64,000 nucleotides of DNA, from assembly GCF_017741935.1 (NCBI RefSeq), contig NZ_JAGHMH010000006.1:124001-188000 (forward strand), given 5' to 3'. Source of the DNA: Rhizobium sp. 16-449-1b (GTDB lineage Bacteria; Pseudomonadota; Alphaproteobacteria; Rhizobiales; Rhizobiaceae). The position numbers and the translations under genes are program-made. How positions within the stretch are numbered: the stretch's first letter is position 1; every line of letters starts with the position of its first letter. The notes below the pieces were generated by a model. The model had not been told where the DNA came from, ran no database searches, and was given only the letters and a program-made list of their open reading frames with translations. Of this stretch, positions 46,638-55,492 are shown one piece after another.

Positions 46638-47669
46638 ATGACGAACGCCAAGCCCGGGATTTCCGAGATGCGGCCAAGAATTTCGGTGATCGGCGTTGGT
46701 GGTGGTGGCGGAAACGCCATCAACAACATGATCGCGGAAAGCCTCGAAGGCGTTGAATTCATTGCCGCAAACACCGATGCGCAGGTGCTCGCCACCTCGA
46801 AGGCCTCGCGCCGCATCCAGCTCGGCGCGCATGTGACCGAAGGCCTCGGCGCCGGTTCGCTGCCCGAGATCGGTCGCGCCGCCGCTGAAGAATCGATCGA
46901 CGAGATCATGGACCACCTGGCCGGCTCGCACATGTGCTTCGTCACCGCCGGCATGGGCGGCGGCACCGGCACCGGTGCCGCACCCGTGATTGCCCAGGCG
47001 GCCCGCAACGCCGGCATCCTGACGGTCGGCGTCGTCACCAAGCCCTTCACCTTCGAAGGCAACCGCCGCATGAAGACGGCCGAAGCCGGCATCGAAGCGC
47101 TGCGCCAGGCTGCCGATACCGTGATCGTCATCCCGAACCAGAACCTGTTCCGCATCGCCGACGCCAAGACCACCTTCGCCGACGCGTTCATGACCGCCGA
47201 CCGCGTGCTGTTTGCCGGCGTCGGCTGCATTACCGATCTGATCGTCAAGGAAGGCTTGATCAACCTCGACTTCGCCGACGTGAAGTCGGTCATGCGCGGC
47301 ATGGGCCGCGCAATGATGGGCACCGGCGAAGCATCGGGCGAAGAGCGCGCGATGAAGGCGGCGGAAGCCGCAATCGCCAATCCGCTGCTCGACGACATCT
47401 CGATGCGCGGCGCCAAGGGCGTGCTGATCTCGATCTCCGGCGGCTCCGACATGACGCTGTTCGAAGTCGATGAAGCCGCAAGCCGCATCCGCGACGAAGT
47501 GCAGGACGATGCCGATATCGTCGTCGGCGCGATCTTCGACCGCAATCTGGATGGCAAGTTCCGCGTCTCCGTCGTCGCCACCGGCCTCGATGGCGCCGGC
47601 GCCGGCGTGGCACCGGTCCAGCCTGGCGCGCCCCTCGCTCAGGGCCTGCCGCCGCGCACGCTGCAGTAA
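46638..47669 (+). CDS. ftsZ2: Second FtsZ homologue lacking the C-terminal tail (FtsZ2)
   Basis: A 343-residue tubulin-like GTPase. The GTP-binding signature [12 protein letters not shown] lies at 105-116 and the T7 catalytic loop NLDFAD at 209-214, so polymerisation and GTP hydrolysis should be possible. The protein stops just after the globular domain ([17 protein letters not shown]) and lacks the long linker and conserved C-terminal peptide that bind FtsA and other division proteins. It stands outside any division cluster. Sinorhizobium has a comparable short FtsZ2. The start is set by AAGGAG 7 bases before the ATG. Confidence 0.92.
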   Translation: MTNAKPGISEMRPRISVIGVGGGGGNAINNMIAESLEGVEFIAANTDAQVLATSKASRRIQLGAHVTEGLGAGSLPEIGRAAAEESIDEIMDHLAGSHMCFVTAGMGGGTGTGAAPVIAQAARNAGILTVGVVTKPFTFEGNRRMKTAEAGIEALRQAADTVIVIPNQNLFRIADAKTTFADAFMTADRVLFAGVGCITDLIVKEGLINLDFADVKSVMRGMGRAMMGTGEASGEERAMKAAEAAIANPLLDDISMRGAKGVLISISGGSDMTLFEVDEAASRIRDEVQDDADIVVGAIFDRNLDGKFRVSVVATGLDGAGAGVAPVQPGAPLAQGLPPRTLQ

Positions 47670-47695
47670 GCCGAAAACAAAACTTGGTTCGATCC

Positions 47696-47728
47696 GGCCG
47701 CGTGCTCCAGCGAGCACGCGGCCTTTTT
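47696..47728 (+). terminator. Rho-independent terminator of ftsZ2
   Basis: Perfect 12-bp stem GGCCGCGTGCTC / GAGCACGCGGCC with a 4-base loop and five T residues, 26 bases after the stop. Confidence 0.9.
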
Positions 47729-47876
47729 GCGTCTATTGGCCGCAACGCCCCGCCAATTCTGGAAAAACCAGTTGGACGACCCTAGATCAGAAGGTGCCCC
47801 CAAGACGCGCCCAAAGATATCCCAACGGACACCCAAGGGCGCTTCCAATTTCAGACGAACATTTCAGGAAAACACC

Positions 47877-48725
47877 ATGTCTCAAGATAAGAATCCCGTC
47901 TGGTTCATCACCGGTTGCTCGACAGGCTTCGGCCGCGAACTGGCGAAACTCACCATCGCCCGCGGCTGGCCGACTGTTGTCAGCGCCCGTGACAAGTCCC
48001 GCGTCGCCGATCTCGTCACCGGCCATGAGGACAACGCGCTCGCCGTCGATCTCGATGTGACCGATGCCGCGCAGATCACCGCCGCCGTAAAGGCCGCCGA
48101 GGAGCGCTTCGGGCGGATCGACGTCCTCGTCAACAATGCCGGCTATGGCTATCAATCGCCCATCGAGGAAGGCAGCGACAGCGAGATCCGCGATCAGTTC
48201 GAGGCCAATGTCTTTGGCCTCTTCGCCATGACGCGGGCCGTTGTGCCCGGCATGCGTACGCGCCGACACGGCCATGTGATCAACATCACCTCGGTGGCCG
48301 GCTTCATCGGCTTTCCTGGATCCGGTTATTATGCGGCGAGCAAGCACGCGGTCGAGGGGATGTCGGATGCGCTTGCCGCCGAAGTCGCGCCGCTCGGCAT
48401 CAAGGTCACCTGCGTCGAGCCTGGCCCGTTCCGCACCGATTGGGCCGGCCGTTCGCTGCGACAGACCGAAAGCAAGATCGCCGATTACGCGGAAACCGCT
48501 GCCGCGCGCATGCGCCAGACGGCTGGATACAGCGGCCAGCAGCCGGGCGATCCAGTGCGCGCCGGCGAAGCGATCATCAAGATCACCGAGGTCGAAAAGG
48601 CGCCACGCCACCTGGTGCTTGGCGAATTCGGCTATGGCGCGGTCACGGCCAAGCTGAGGGAGCGACTGGCGCTGATCGAGGAATGGAAGGATACCAGCCT
48701 CGGCGCCGATTTCCCGAAGTCTTGA
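47877..48725 (+). CDS. Short-chain dehydrogenase/reductase
   Basis: A 282-residue classical SDR. The cofactor motif TGCSTGFGRELAK lies near 12-24, VNNAGYG near 84, the catalytic Ser in INITSVAG near 138, and the YYAASKH Tyr-x3-Lys near 152-158. EPGPFRTDWAG near 183 is the substrate-side loop. The cofactor loop carries an Arg after the first strand (SARDKSR), suggesting NADP. The substrate is unknown. AGGAAAA precedes the ATG; a long upstream extension in frame crosses the terminator region and is rejected. Confidence 0.87.
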   Translation: MSQDKNPVWFITGCSTGFGRELAKLTIARGWPTVVSARDKSRVADLVTGHEDNALAVDLDVTDAAQITAAVKAAEERFGRIDVLVNNAGYGYQSPIEEGSDSEIRDQFEANVFGLFAMTRAVVPGMRTRRHGHVINITSVAGFIGFPGSGYYAASKHAVEGMSDALAAEVAPLGIKVTCVEPGPFRTDWAGRSLRQTESKIADYAETAAARMRQTAGYSGQQPGDPVRAGEAIIKITEVEKAPRHLVLGEFGYGAVTAKLRERLALIEEWKDTSLGADFPKS

Positions 48726-48769
48726 GGCTCGTGCTCTGGCATGAACAGTGCGCCGTGGAGGAAGAAGTG

Positions 48770-48970
48770 ATGTTGAAGCTCGTCTATGGCCTTGAAGGCC
48801 TGCTGGTCCTGGCCGGTCTGATCTGGATGGGGCAGGGCAGCGGCTATTTTCCGTATCCGGCCGAGAGCTTTATGACCGACCAGACGCCCTGGATCTACTG
48901 GGGCGCGCTTGCCGTTGCCGTCGGCCTCATTCTAATCGTGCTGACCAAGAGCCTGCGCGGCAGGCGTTAA
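48770..48970 (+). CDS. 66-residue two-helix membrane protein
   Basis: Starts MLKLVYGLEGLLVLAGLIWM, then a periplasmic-looking loop GSGYFPYPAESFMTDQTPW and a second helix IYWGALAVAVGLILIVL with a basic end KSLRGRR. GGAGGAAGAAG just before the ATG supports the start. It follows the SDR by 44 bases in the same direction and may be co-transcribed with it. A strong hairpin follows. The function is unknown. Confidence 0.72.
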   Translation: MLKLVYGLEGLLVLAGLIWMGQGSGYFPYPAESFMTDQTPWIYWGALAVAVGLILIVLTKSLRGRR

Positions 48971-48988
48971 GCGGCGCCCAAAACAAAT

Positions 48989-49028
48989 TCGCCGGCTGGA
49001 GGGGCCAGAAAACCCCGCCAGCCGGCGA
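48989..49028. terminator. Bidirectional terminator-like hairpin
   Basis: Perfect 11-bp arms TCGCCGGCTGG / CCAGCCGGCGA enclose an inner GGGG / CCCC stem. It lies between the 66-residue membrane protein gene and a converging gene. Confidence 0.65.
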
Positions 49029-49049
49029 TAATCACTCGCTTGGAAGCGT

Positions 49050-49376
49050 TCAAGCGCGGCGCAGACGCGCCTCGGGCAGTTCAGGCCGGGTGCCGTCAGG
49101 CGCGCGCAGACCGCGATGCTTGCTGACGAAAATCCACTCGACATTGCCCGGCTCGAACGGTCGGCGCGGATTGCGCAGCGCCAGGCGGCGCTCGGACAGG
49201 CTGCGGGGCAGAGTGTCGATCATGTCGTTCATGAACGTGTCGAGACACTCTTTCCAGCGGGGCGAAACGGCGACATCGACGCCGCCGTAGCGATGAAAAT
49301 CGGGGTGTTTGCGGGAGTAGCATGCGCCGATCATCCAGGCATGCTGCTGTTTCAGAAAACGCTCTTTAATGGTCAT
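49050..49376 (-). CDS. Small protein resembling a degenerate phage HNH/AP2-type endonuclease module
   Basis: A 108-residue basic protein. HRYGGVDVAVSPRWKECLDTFMNDM (29-52) and PFEPGNVEWIF (73-83) match the conserved frame YGGRGI.VC.RW..F..F..DM and Y.PENCRWAT of small phage-type endonuclease-like proteins. The metal/active-site DRIDN-type motif between them is replaced by SERRLALRN, so nuclease activity is doubtful. It may be a domesticated DNA-binding derivative. A perfect general-stress promoter (GGAAC-N17-CGTT) lies about 50-75 bases upstream. The domain comparison is from memory of the family pattern. Confidence 0.65.
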   Translation of the reverse strand: MTIKERFLKQQHAWMIGACYSRKHPDFHRYGGVDVAVSPRWKECLDTFMNDMIDTLPRSLSERRLALRNPRRPFEPGNVEWIFVSKHRGLRAPDGTRPELPEARLRRA

Positions 49377-49423
49377 TCGCAGTCTTTTTCATTCCTTGGC
49401 GCCAGCGACTCCCTAGCCGTCGA

Positions 49424-49449
49424 AACGAGCGATGTTGATCGGCCGTTCC
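49424..49449 (-). promoter_or_regulatory. EcfG-type (general stress) promoter, minus strand
   Basis: Read on the minus strand, GGAAC - 17 bases - CGTT, an exact match to the alphaproteobacterial EcfG/RpoE2/SigT consensus. The predicted start site would leave a leader of about 40 bases before the HNH-related gene. Confidence 0.6.
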
Positions 49450-49816
49450 GCTGTCCAGGTGCCATCCGCACGCTGATATTTTGTTTGCAAACCGGCTGCC
49501 GATCAAACGATCGATAAGCGACCTGGGGCCGCCGCCGGTGCCTCTACACGAGTAGGAAAAGGTGGCCGATTGAACGCCGTCGAAGCCTGAGCTTGGACGC
49601 CATTACGTTCGGCGACGTGCTACCTAGTCGACATTGATTGTTCCTTCAAGGATTTTCCTGAAACAATTTTGCATGGCTGCCCGTCGCGACGAAAAAACGG
49701 TAGCATCACCCTCATCAGCTCGCGTCATGGGCGTGAATTTTGCTCGTGGCTGACTTGAGGCTGTATATGGCAGCCGAGGTCAGGGGATGCGACGCCGAAT
49801 GCGCTTGCGCGGCGAG
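49450..49816. other. Intergenic stretch between two divergent stress promoters
   Basis: No convincing gene is visible. The sequence is flanked by EcfG-type promoters pointing outwards on both sides. Confidence 0.5.
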
Positions 49817-49842
49817 GGAACGCTTAATAGGCTCGCTGCGTT
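49817..49842 (+). promoter_or_regulatory. EcfG-type (general stress) promoter, plus strand
   Basis: GGAAC - 17 bases - CGTT, an exact match to the EcfG-type consensus. The predicted transcript would start about 30 bases before the 59-codon gene at 49878. Confidence 0.65.
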
Positions 49843-49877
49843 GATGGATTCGTTCAACGCTTTTCAGTAGGAATCAC

Positions 49878-50057
49878 ATGCGCGCTCAATCGAAGCCGTT
49901 CGTTGTTGAAATCAAGACTTCCCGCCGTACCGATCGCAGCAAGGAAAAATCCATCTGGGGCAATCTCGACCTCTCCGCCGTCGCGCAGGAAGTGACCGAT
50001 GACGTACCGTTGTCGGCGGCGCCTGCTACCGGTGTCGAGCAAAAAGCCGTCCGCTAA
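49878..50057 (+). CDS. 59-residue basic protein under a stress-type promoter
   Basis: Starts MRAQSKPFVVEIKTSRRTDR, continues SKEKSIWGNLDLSAVAQEV, and ends with an acidic/Ala-rich tail. The N-terminal strand-like FVVEIKTSRR followed by a basic stretch recalls short rhizobial proteins or N-termini of SyrB-like regulators, but this is only an impression. TAGGAA lies 6-7 bases before the ATG. A perfect EcfG-type promoter upstream makes it a candidate member of the general stress regulon. The function is unknown. Confidence 0.7.
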   Translation: MRAQSKPFVVEIKTSRRTDRSKEKSIWGNLDLSAVAQEVTDDVPLSAAPATGVEQKAVR

Positions 50058-50120
50058 CGCCGAAAGGGCGCGCGCGCCGATATGTAGCCGCGCGCCTGAT
50101 CGAATTCTGTGAAAGCGCAG

Positions 50121-50303
50121 TCAGACCGGAGTGCAGGTCATGCCGTTGCGCTGGGCATTGGCGATGCAGTCGCTTCTATTGTTATAGCCTTCTGTCGACG
50201 CGCCGACGATCTTTCCGTTGGACGCTTTGCACCGCCAGTGCCACTGGCCACTTGTTTGGTAGATCTCCCAAGTATCGCCATTGCTTGCCTTACAACTCGC
50301 CAT
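50121..50303 (-). CDS. DUF1508 (YegP-like) small protein
   Basis: A 60-residue protein with one DUF1508 unit: GDTWEIYQTSGQWHWRCKASNGKIVGASTEGY (9-40), then a helix NNRSDCIANAQRNGM. The hexapeptide CKASNG occurs twice (4-9 and 25-30). Four Cys in 60 residues is high for the family. In E. coli, YegP is a two-unit protein of unknown role. It converges on the upstream 59-residue gene. Confidence 0.8.
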   Translation of the reverse strand: MASCKASNGDTWEIYQTSGQWHWRCKASNGKIVGASTEGYNNRSDCIANAQRNGMTCTPV

Positions 50304-50436
50304 GTCTCTCTCCCTTGGCTTTGGCGCACAAGGGCTAGGCCATTCCTTCGCACGTTTCTACGAACTGACTGCAATCAAGAGGTGCGTCTCGCCGCGACGT
50401 CGGTTGTGTTGGCCGTCAGAAGCCAGACATAAATGG

Positions 50437-50461
50437 CGAACCATCTGGCCCCTTGGGCGTT
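50437..50461 (+). promoter_or_regulatory. Near-consensus EcfG-type promoter before the BON gene
   Basis: CGAAC - 16 bases - CGTT, one mismatch from the GGAAC-N16/17-CGTT consensus. It lies 29 bases before the BON-domain start codon, with an AAGGAG ribosome-binding site between. Confidence 0.45.
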
Positions 50462-50490
50462 GTTTGAAAACACGCTGAAGGAGAAGATCG

Positions 50491-50976
50491 ATGCCAATCA
50501 ACGATGATGGAAAGAAACCGCTGTCGCGCAGCGAGGACTATCGCGACTTCGAAGAGCGCAATATCGACGACGGCTGGCCCTATGCGGATACACCTGATGC
50601 CGCGCCGGCAGTGCCTGAAAATCGAGCCTATGGCGAAACGCCCGCCAATTTCGACAGCAGCGACAATCCAGGCTTCCGCATCGACGGCATAGACCGCGAT
50701 GGCAACGAGAACCGGCTGAAGGATTCGCTCCGCGCCGACACGATTGACCGCGATGACAGCGATGATCTCGAAGCGCGGGTCACCGAAAACATCGAGAACG
50801 TCCCCGAAGTCGACATCGACAGCATCGAGGTCCACGCCGACGGCCATGTCGTCACGGTCGAAGGCTCTGTCGAGACCATCGGCATCGCCCGCAAAGTCGA
50901 ACTCGCCGCCTCCTCGGTAGATGGCGTCCACCAAGTGAGGAACAGGCTGCACACGACGGGTGTGGATGCACATTGA
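50491..50976 (+). CDS. BON-domain protein
   Basis: A 161-residue protein. The first 85 residues are very acidic and low in complexity (SRSEDYRDFEERNIDDGWPY, DRDGNENRLKDSLRAD). A single BON domain follows (DLEARVTENIENVPEVDIDSIEVHADGHVVTVEGSVETIGIARKVE... type, residues about 90-155). There is no signal peptide, so unlike OsmY it appears cytoplasmic. BON proteins often belong to the general stress regulon, and a near-consensus EcfG promoter precedes it. The start has AAGGAG at a good distance. A bidirectional terminator separates it from nrdJ. Confidence 0.85.
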   Translation: MPINDDGKKPLSRSEDYRDFEERNIDDGWPYADTPDAAPAVPENRAYGETPANFDSSDNPGFRIDGIDRDGNENRLKDSLRADTIDRDDSDDLEARVTENIENVPEVDIDSIEVHADGHVVTVEGSVETIGIARKVELAASSVDGVHQVRNRLHTTGVDAH

Positions 50977-51018
50977 TGCTAACTCACTCTGCGAAGAGCA
51001 GACCACACCCTGAAAAAG

Positions 51019-51055
51019 AAAAGGCCGCCCGCTTGGATAAGCGGACGGCCTTTTT
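51019..51055. terminator. Bidirectional rho-independent terminator
   Basis: Stem AAAAGGCCGCCCGCTT / AAGCGGACGGCCTTTTT with one mismatch, T-run on both strands. It serves the BON gene and converging nrdJ. Confidence 0.88.
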
Positions 51056-51077
51056 AATTAGCGTTCTCTAAAGCCGA

Positions 51078-54000
51078 TCAGCTGCAGCCGCTGGTCGCGC
51101 CGCAAGTGTCGCACTTCTCGCAGGTGCCGTTGCGCACCATCGTGAAGTTCTGGCACTCCGAGCAAATGTTGCCGGTGTAGCCCTGCATGATCGACCGGGC
51201 GCGGCGCTCGGATTCGATCTTCTTGGCTTCCGTCTTGGCCGATGCGGCGTCAGCCGCAGCCTTGTCGGAGAACAGCGCCGTTGCCTGCTGCTGGTTTTCG
51301 GTCGTGACTTCTTCCAGCACTTCCTCGGCGATCTCTTCGGCCAATTCCTTGGCGCGCTCTTCGTAATCGCGCTTGAAGGCGACGATTTCGGAGGTCGAGA
51401 TGGCGGTCGTCGGCTCGATCTTGCGGGCGGCAGCGCCTGCGAAGGACGTTACCGTTGCACCGGACGAGGCGCGGGCAGGGGCGGCAGTTGCCGAGCCCTT
51501 CGGCTCGCCGGCAGCCTGGCGTTCGCTGTTCGAAACGATCGTCGGCTTGTAGCCGCGGGTCCAGCCGGTCGAGACGAGGTTCGTCTTGCCTTCCTGGATG
51601 CCCTTGCCGAGAGCCGTGTTCGAGAAGTCCGACGTATCGACATGCGCCAGATCGTGGCGGCCGAGGTAGGAGACGGCAAGTTCGCGGAACACGTAGTCGA
51701 GGATCGACGTGGCGTTCTTGATCGCGTCGTTGCCGATGACCATGCCTGCTGGTTCGAACTTGGTGAAGGTGAAGGCCTCCACATATTCTTCGAGCGGCAC
51801 GCCGTACTGCAGACCCAGCGAGATGGCGATCGCGAAGTTGTTCATCATCGCACGGAAGGCGGCACCTTCCTTGTGCATGTCGATGAAGATCTCGCCGAGG
51901 CGACCGTCACCGAATTCGCCGGTGCGCAGGTACACCTTGTGTCCGCCGACGGCGGCCTTCTGGGTGTAGCCCTGGCGGCGGTTCGGCAGCTTTTCGCGTT
52001 CGCGGGTCACGCGCTCGACCACACGCTCGATGATCTTTTCGGTGATGGTGACTGCCTGGGCGGCGACCGGCTGCTGCAGCAGATCGTCCAGTGCGTCCTC
52101 ATCGCTTTCGTCTTCGATCAGCGAGGCGTTCAGCGGCTGCGACAGCTTGGAGCCGTCGCGGTAGAGAGCGTTCGCCTTCAGGCCGAGCTTCCAGGAGAGC
52201 ATGTATGCGCTCTTGCAATCCTCGACCGTCGCGTCGTTCGGCATGTTGATCGTCTTGGAGATCGCACCCGAGATGAACGGCTGGGCAGCAGCCATCATGC
52301 GGATGTGGCTGTCGACCGAGAGGTAACGCTTGCCGATCTTGCCGCACGGATTGGCGCAATCGAAGACGGCGAGGTGCTCGTTCTTCAGGAACGGTGCGCC
52401 TTCCAGCGTCATCGCGCCGCAGACGTGAACATTGGCAGCCTCGATGTCCTTCTTCGAGAAGCCGATGTGCTCAAGCAGGTTGAAGCCCATGTCGCCGAGC
52501 TGTTCGTCGGAAACCTTCAGCGTGCCCTTCAGGAAGTCGGTGCCGAGCGTCCACTGGTTGAAGACGAACTTGATGTCGAAGGCGCTCTTCAGCGCGCCGT
52601 TCAGTGCTTCGATCTTCTCGTCGGTGAAGCCCTTGGCCTTCAGCGAGCCGGGGTTGATCGCCGGCGCCTGGTTCAGGTTGCCGTGGCCGACAGCGTAAGC
52701 TTCGATCTCGGCGATCTGGCTCTCGGAGTAGCCGAGCGTGCGGAGCGCCTCCGGAACGGCGCGGTTGATGATCTTGAAGTAGCCGCCGCCGGCGAGCTTC
52801 TTGAATTTCACCAGCGCGAAGTCAGGCTCGATACCGGTCGTGTCGCAATCCATGACGAGGCCGATCGTGCCTGTCGGCGCGATGACGGTTGCCTGGGCGT
52901 TGCGGTAGCCGTGCTTTTCGCCGAGCTCGAGAGCCTTGTCCCAGGCGCTCTTGGCGTGAGCCGCCAGGTCCTGGTCCGGGTTCTCGGAGTGGATGAGCGC
53001 GACCGGGTTGATCGACAGGCCTTCATAGCCCGACGTCTCGCCGTAAGCAGCGCGGCGATGGTTGCGGATGACCCGCAGCATGGCTTCGCGGTTCGGCTTG
53101 AACATCGGGAAAGGTCCGAGTTCAGAGGAGATCTCGGCCGAAGTGGCGTAGGAGATGCCGGTCATGATCGCGGTCAGCGAGCCTGCGATGGCGCGGGCTT
53201 CGTCGCTGTCGTAGGGGATGCCCGACGACATCAGCAGGCCGCCGATGTTGGCGTAGCCGAGGCCGATCGTGCGGTACTCGTAGGAGCGCTCGGCGATCTG
53301 CTTCGACGGGAACTGCGCCATCATCACGGAGACTTCAAGCACGATCGTCCAAAGGCGAACGGCGTGTTCGTAGTCAGCGATGTTGATGCGCTTGGTGGCC
53401 GCATCCTTGAACTGGATGAGGTTCAGCGAGGCAAGGTTGCAGGCCGTGTCGTCGAGGAACATGTATTCCGAGCACGGGTTCGACGCACGGATCGGGCCGG
53501 CAGCCGGGCTGGTGTGCCAGTCGTTCATCGTCGTGTTGAAGTGCAGGCCCGGATCGGCCGATGCCCAAGCGGCGTAGGAGATCGATTCCCACAGGTCGCG
53601 TGCCTTCAGCGTCTTCATGACCTTGCCGTCCTTGCGGGCGGTCAGGTTCCAGTCGCCGTCGTTTTCGACTGCGCGCAGGAAGTCGTCCTTGATCGAGACC
53701 GAGTTGTTGGAGTTCTGGCCCGAAACCGTGAGGTAGGCTTCCGAATCCCAGTCGGTGTCGTAGGTCTTGAACTCGAGGTCCTTGTAGCCCTGGCGAGCGA
53801 ACTGGATGACGCGGCCGATGTAGTTTTCCGGAACCTGGTCCTTCTTGGCAGCGCGCACTTCACGCTTCAGGGCAGGGTTCTTGTTCGGGTCGTAGCAATC
53901 GTCATTGTCGCCGTCGCAATTGACGCAGGCCTTCATGATCGCCTTCAGGTGGCGATTGACGATCTTCGAACCGGTGACGAGGGCAGCAACCTTCTGCTCT

Positions 54001-54899
54001 TCCTTGACCTTCCAGTTGATGTATTCCTCGATATCCGGATGGTCGATATCGACCACGACCATCTTGGCCGCGCGACGCGTCGTGCCGCCAGACTTGATGG
54101 CGCCGGCAGCGCGGTCGCCGATCTTCAGGAAGCTCATCAGGCCGGAGGAACGGCCGCCGCCGGAAAGGCGTTCGCCTTCGCCGCGCAGATACGAGAAGTT
54201 GGAGCCGGTGCCGGAGCCGTACTTGAAGAGGCGGGCTTCGCGAACCCAAAGGTCCATGATGCCGCCTTCGTTGACGAGATCGTCTTCGACGGACTGGATG
54301 AAGCAGGCATGCGGCTGCGGATGCTCATAGGCCGACTTCGACTTCGTCAGCTTGCCGGTGAAGGGGTCGACATAGAAGTGGCCCTGGCCGGGGCCGTCGA
54401 TGCCGTAGGCCCAGTGCATGCCGGTGTTGAACCACTGCGGCGAGTTCGGGGCAACGCGCTGTGTCGCGAGCATATAGGCGAGTTCGTCGCGGAAGGCGGC
54501 CGCGTCTTCTTCGGAAGAGAAATAGCCACCCTTCCAGCCCCAGTAGGTCCAGGTGCCGGCCAGACGGTCGAAGACCTGGCGCGCATCGGTTTCAGAACCG
54601 TACTGCTGATCCTTCGGGAGCTCCTTCAGAGCGGCCTCATCGGCAACCGAGCGCCACAGGAAGGAAGGAACCTCGTTTTCCTCGACCTTCTTGAGGCGGG
54701 CAGGGACGCCGGCCTTGCGGAAATACTTCTGCGCCAGAATGTCGGCCGCGACCTGCGAAAACTGCGCGGGAACATCGATGTTCTCGAGGCGGAATACGAT
54801 CGACCCGTCAGGGTTCTTGATCTCGCTGGTTGCCTTGCGGAATTCGATAGCCGCGTAAGCGCCCTGATCTGCCTTCGTAAATCGGCGTTCTATGCGCAT
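51078..54899 (-). CDS. nrdJ: Adenosylcobalamin-dependent ribonucleotide reductase (class II)
   Basis: A 1273-residue Nrd[22 protein letters not shown] near 150, ATP/substrate region [24 protein letters not shown] near 230-255, the active-site [21 protein letters not shown] near 485, and a C-terminal Cys-rich module CSECQNF...[13 protein letters not shown] that probably re-reduces the active site. It makes deoxynucleotides in any oxygen tension if B12 is available. No cobalamin-riboswitch B12 box is seen upstream, so it appears to be constitutive; it is likely the main reductase of this organism. Confidence 0.95.
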   Translation of the reverse strand: MRIERRFTKADQGAYAAIEFRKATSEIKNPDGSIVFRLENIDVPAQFSQVAADILAQKYFRKAGVPARLKKVEENEVPSFLWRSVADEAALKELPKDQQYGSETDARQVFDRLAGTWTYWGWKGGYFSSEEDAAAFRDELAYMLATQRVAPNSPQWFNTGMHWAYGIDGPGQGHFYVDPFTGKLTKSKSAYEHPQPHACFIQSVEDDLVNEGGIMDLWVREARLFKYGSGTGSNFSYLRGEGERLSGGGRSSGLMSFLKIGDRAAGAIKSGGTTRRAAKMVVVDIDHPDIEEYINWKVKEEQKVAALVTGSKIVNRHLKAIMKACVNCDGDNDDCYDPNKNPALKREVRAAKKDQVPENYIGRVIQFARQGYKDLEFKTYDTDWDSEAYLTVSGQNSNNSVSIKDDFLRAVENDGDWNLTARKDGKVMKTLKARDLWESISYAAWASADPGLHFNTTMNDWHTSPAAGPIRASNPCSEYMFLDDTACNLASLNLIQFKDAATKRINIADYEHAVRLWTIVLEVSVMMAQFPSKQIAERSYEYRTIGLGYANIGGLLMSSGIPYDSDEARAIAGSLTAIMTGISYATSAEISSELGPFPMFKPNREAMLRVIRNHRRAAYGETSGYEGLSINPVALIHSENPDQDLAAHAKSAWDKALELGEKHGYRNAQATVIAPTGTIGLVMDCDTTGIEPDFALVKFKKLAGGGYFKIINRAVPEALRTLGYSESQIAEIEAYAVGHGNLNQAPAINPGSLKAKGFTDEKIEALNGALKSAFDIKFVFNQWTLGTDFLKGTLKVSDEQLGDMGFNLLEHIGFSKKDIEAANVHVCGAMTLEGAPFLKNEHLAVFDCANPCGKIGKRYLSVDSHIRMMAAAQPFISGAISKTINMPNDATVEDCKSAYMLSWKLGLKANALYRDGSKLSQPLNASLIEDESDEDALDDLLQQPVAAQAVTITEKIIERVVERVTREREKLPNRRQGYTQKAAVGGHKVYLRTGEFGDGRLGEIFIDMHKEGAAFRAMMNNFAIAISLGLQYGVPLEEYVEAFTFTKFEPAGMVIGNDAIKNATSILDYVFRELAVSYLGRHDLAHVDTSDFSNTALGKGIQEGKTNLVSTGWTRGYKPTIVSNSERQAAGEPKGSATAAPARASSGATVTSFAGAAARKIEPTTAISTSEIVAFKRDYEERAKELAEEIAEEVLEEVTTENQQQATALFSDKAAADAASAKTEAKKIESERRARSIMQGYTGNICSECQNFTMVRNGTCEKCDTCGATSGCS

Positions 54900-55492
54900 T
54901 TGCCTTAACCTCTAGCTCGCGCGCCCCGTCCCCGTTGACCAAGGCGCAAGTTTCCACCTCCGGCGGCGCCGTAAGGAGCGCAGCCAGTTCTCGTTTCCGT
55001 ATCGTCACAGGAGTGTCATCCGGAGATGGGTCATCCTGTATCTTGTGGTGATGGTGGCTGCAATGACTAAATATAGTATTAACAGCCTTTTTCCGCCAGC
55101 CCCGGATGTCGCTTTTTCAGGCGGCAAAAATCGCGCAGAACATACTCATGGCGGCTTACCCCTCATGGATCAACGCCCTGATTCAATGCTCGATTTCTGG
55201 TGAGAACCGGCCTCGTCATGTCCGGTTCAGTTGCCGCCGCAACATCGAAGTTTATTAAGTTGAAAACAGGCGATTCCGTCAAGGGCTCGTTCTTAATGAA
55301 GTGTTCACCACAAGATATTGTGGAGTGGCCTGTGGAGACTGGGGAAAAACCAGTTGGGCAAGAATTTCAATGGCTTGCTGCGGGATGCGCAAGGGAAATG
55401 CCAAAGCCGGATAAATTTCGCCATATTTTGTCATTTGGCGGTGGCTTTTGGAGCGCAAATGAGCCTTGTGATTCGCAAGGCCGAACAAGGCG
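54900..55492. other. Long intergenic region upstream of nrdJ
   Basis: About 590 bases without a credible gene; the longest open frame lacks a ribosome-binding site and protein-like composition. It contains a hairpin TTTTTCCGCC...GGCGGCAAAAA (about 55087-55136) and a partly symmetric ACTAAATATAGT (55066-55077) that weakly recalls a single NrdR box. The nrdJ promoter must lie here. Confidence 0.5.

Noticed and set aside
46476..47717. Very long open frame antisense to ftsZ2
   Set aside because: It is the mirror of a highly biased GC-rich coding sequence; His/Asp/Gly-rich composition and no domain. ftsZ2 is certain on the other strand.
51642..54908. 1088-codon open frame antisense to nrdJ
   Set aside because: Shadow of the nrdJ codon pattern; it has no recognisable domain and low-complexity Val/Asp/Leu/Arg composition.
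55066..55077. ACTAAATATAGT as an NrdR box for nrdJ
   Set aside because: Only one weak box found; NrdR normally binds two boxes about 31 bases apart, and no partner was seen.
54900..55200. Cobalamin riboswitch upstream of nrdJ
   Set aside because: No B12-box sequence or compatible stem arrangement could be recognised in the leader.
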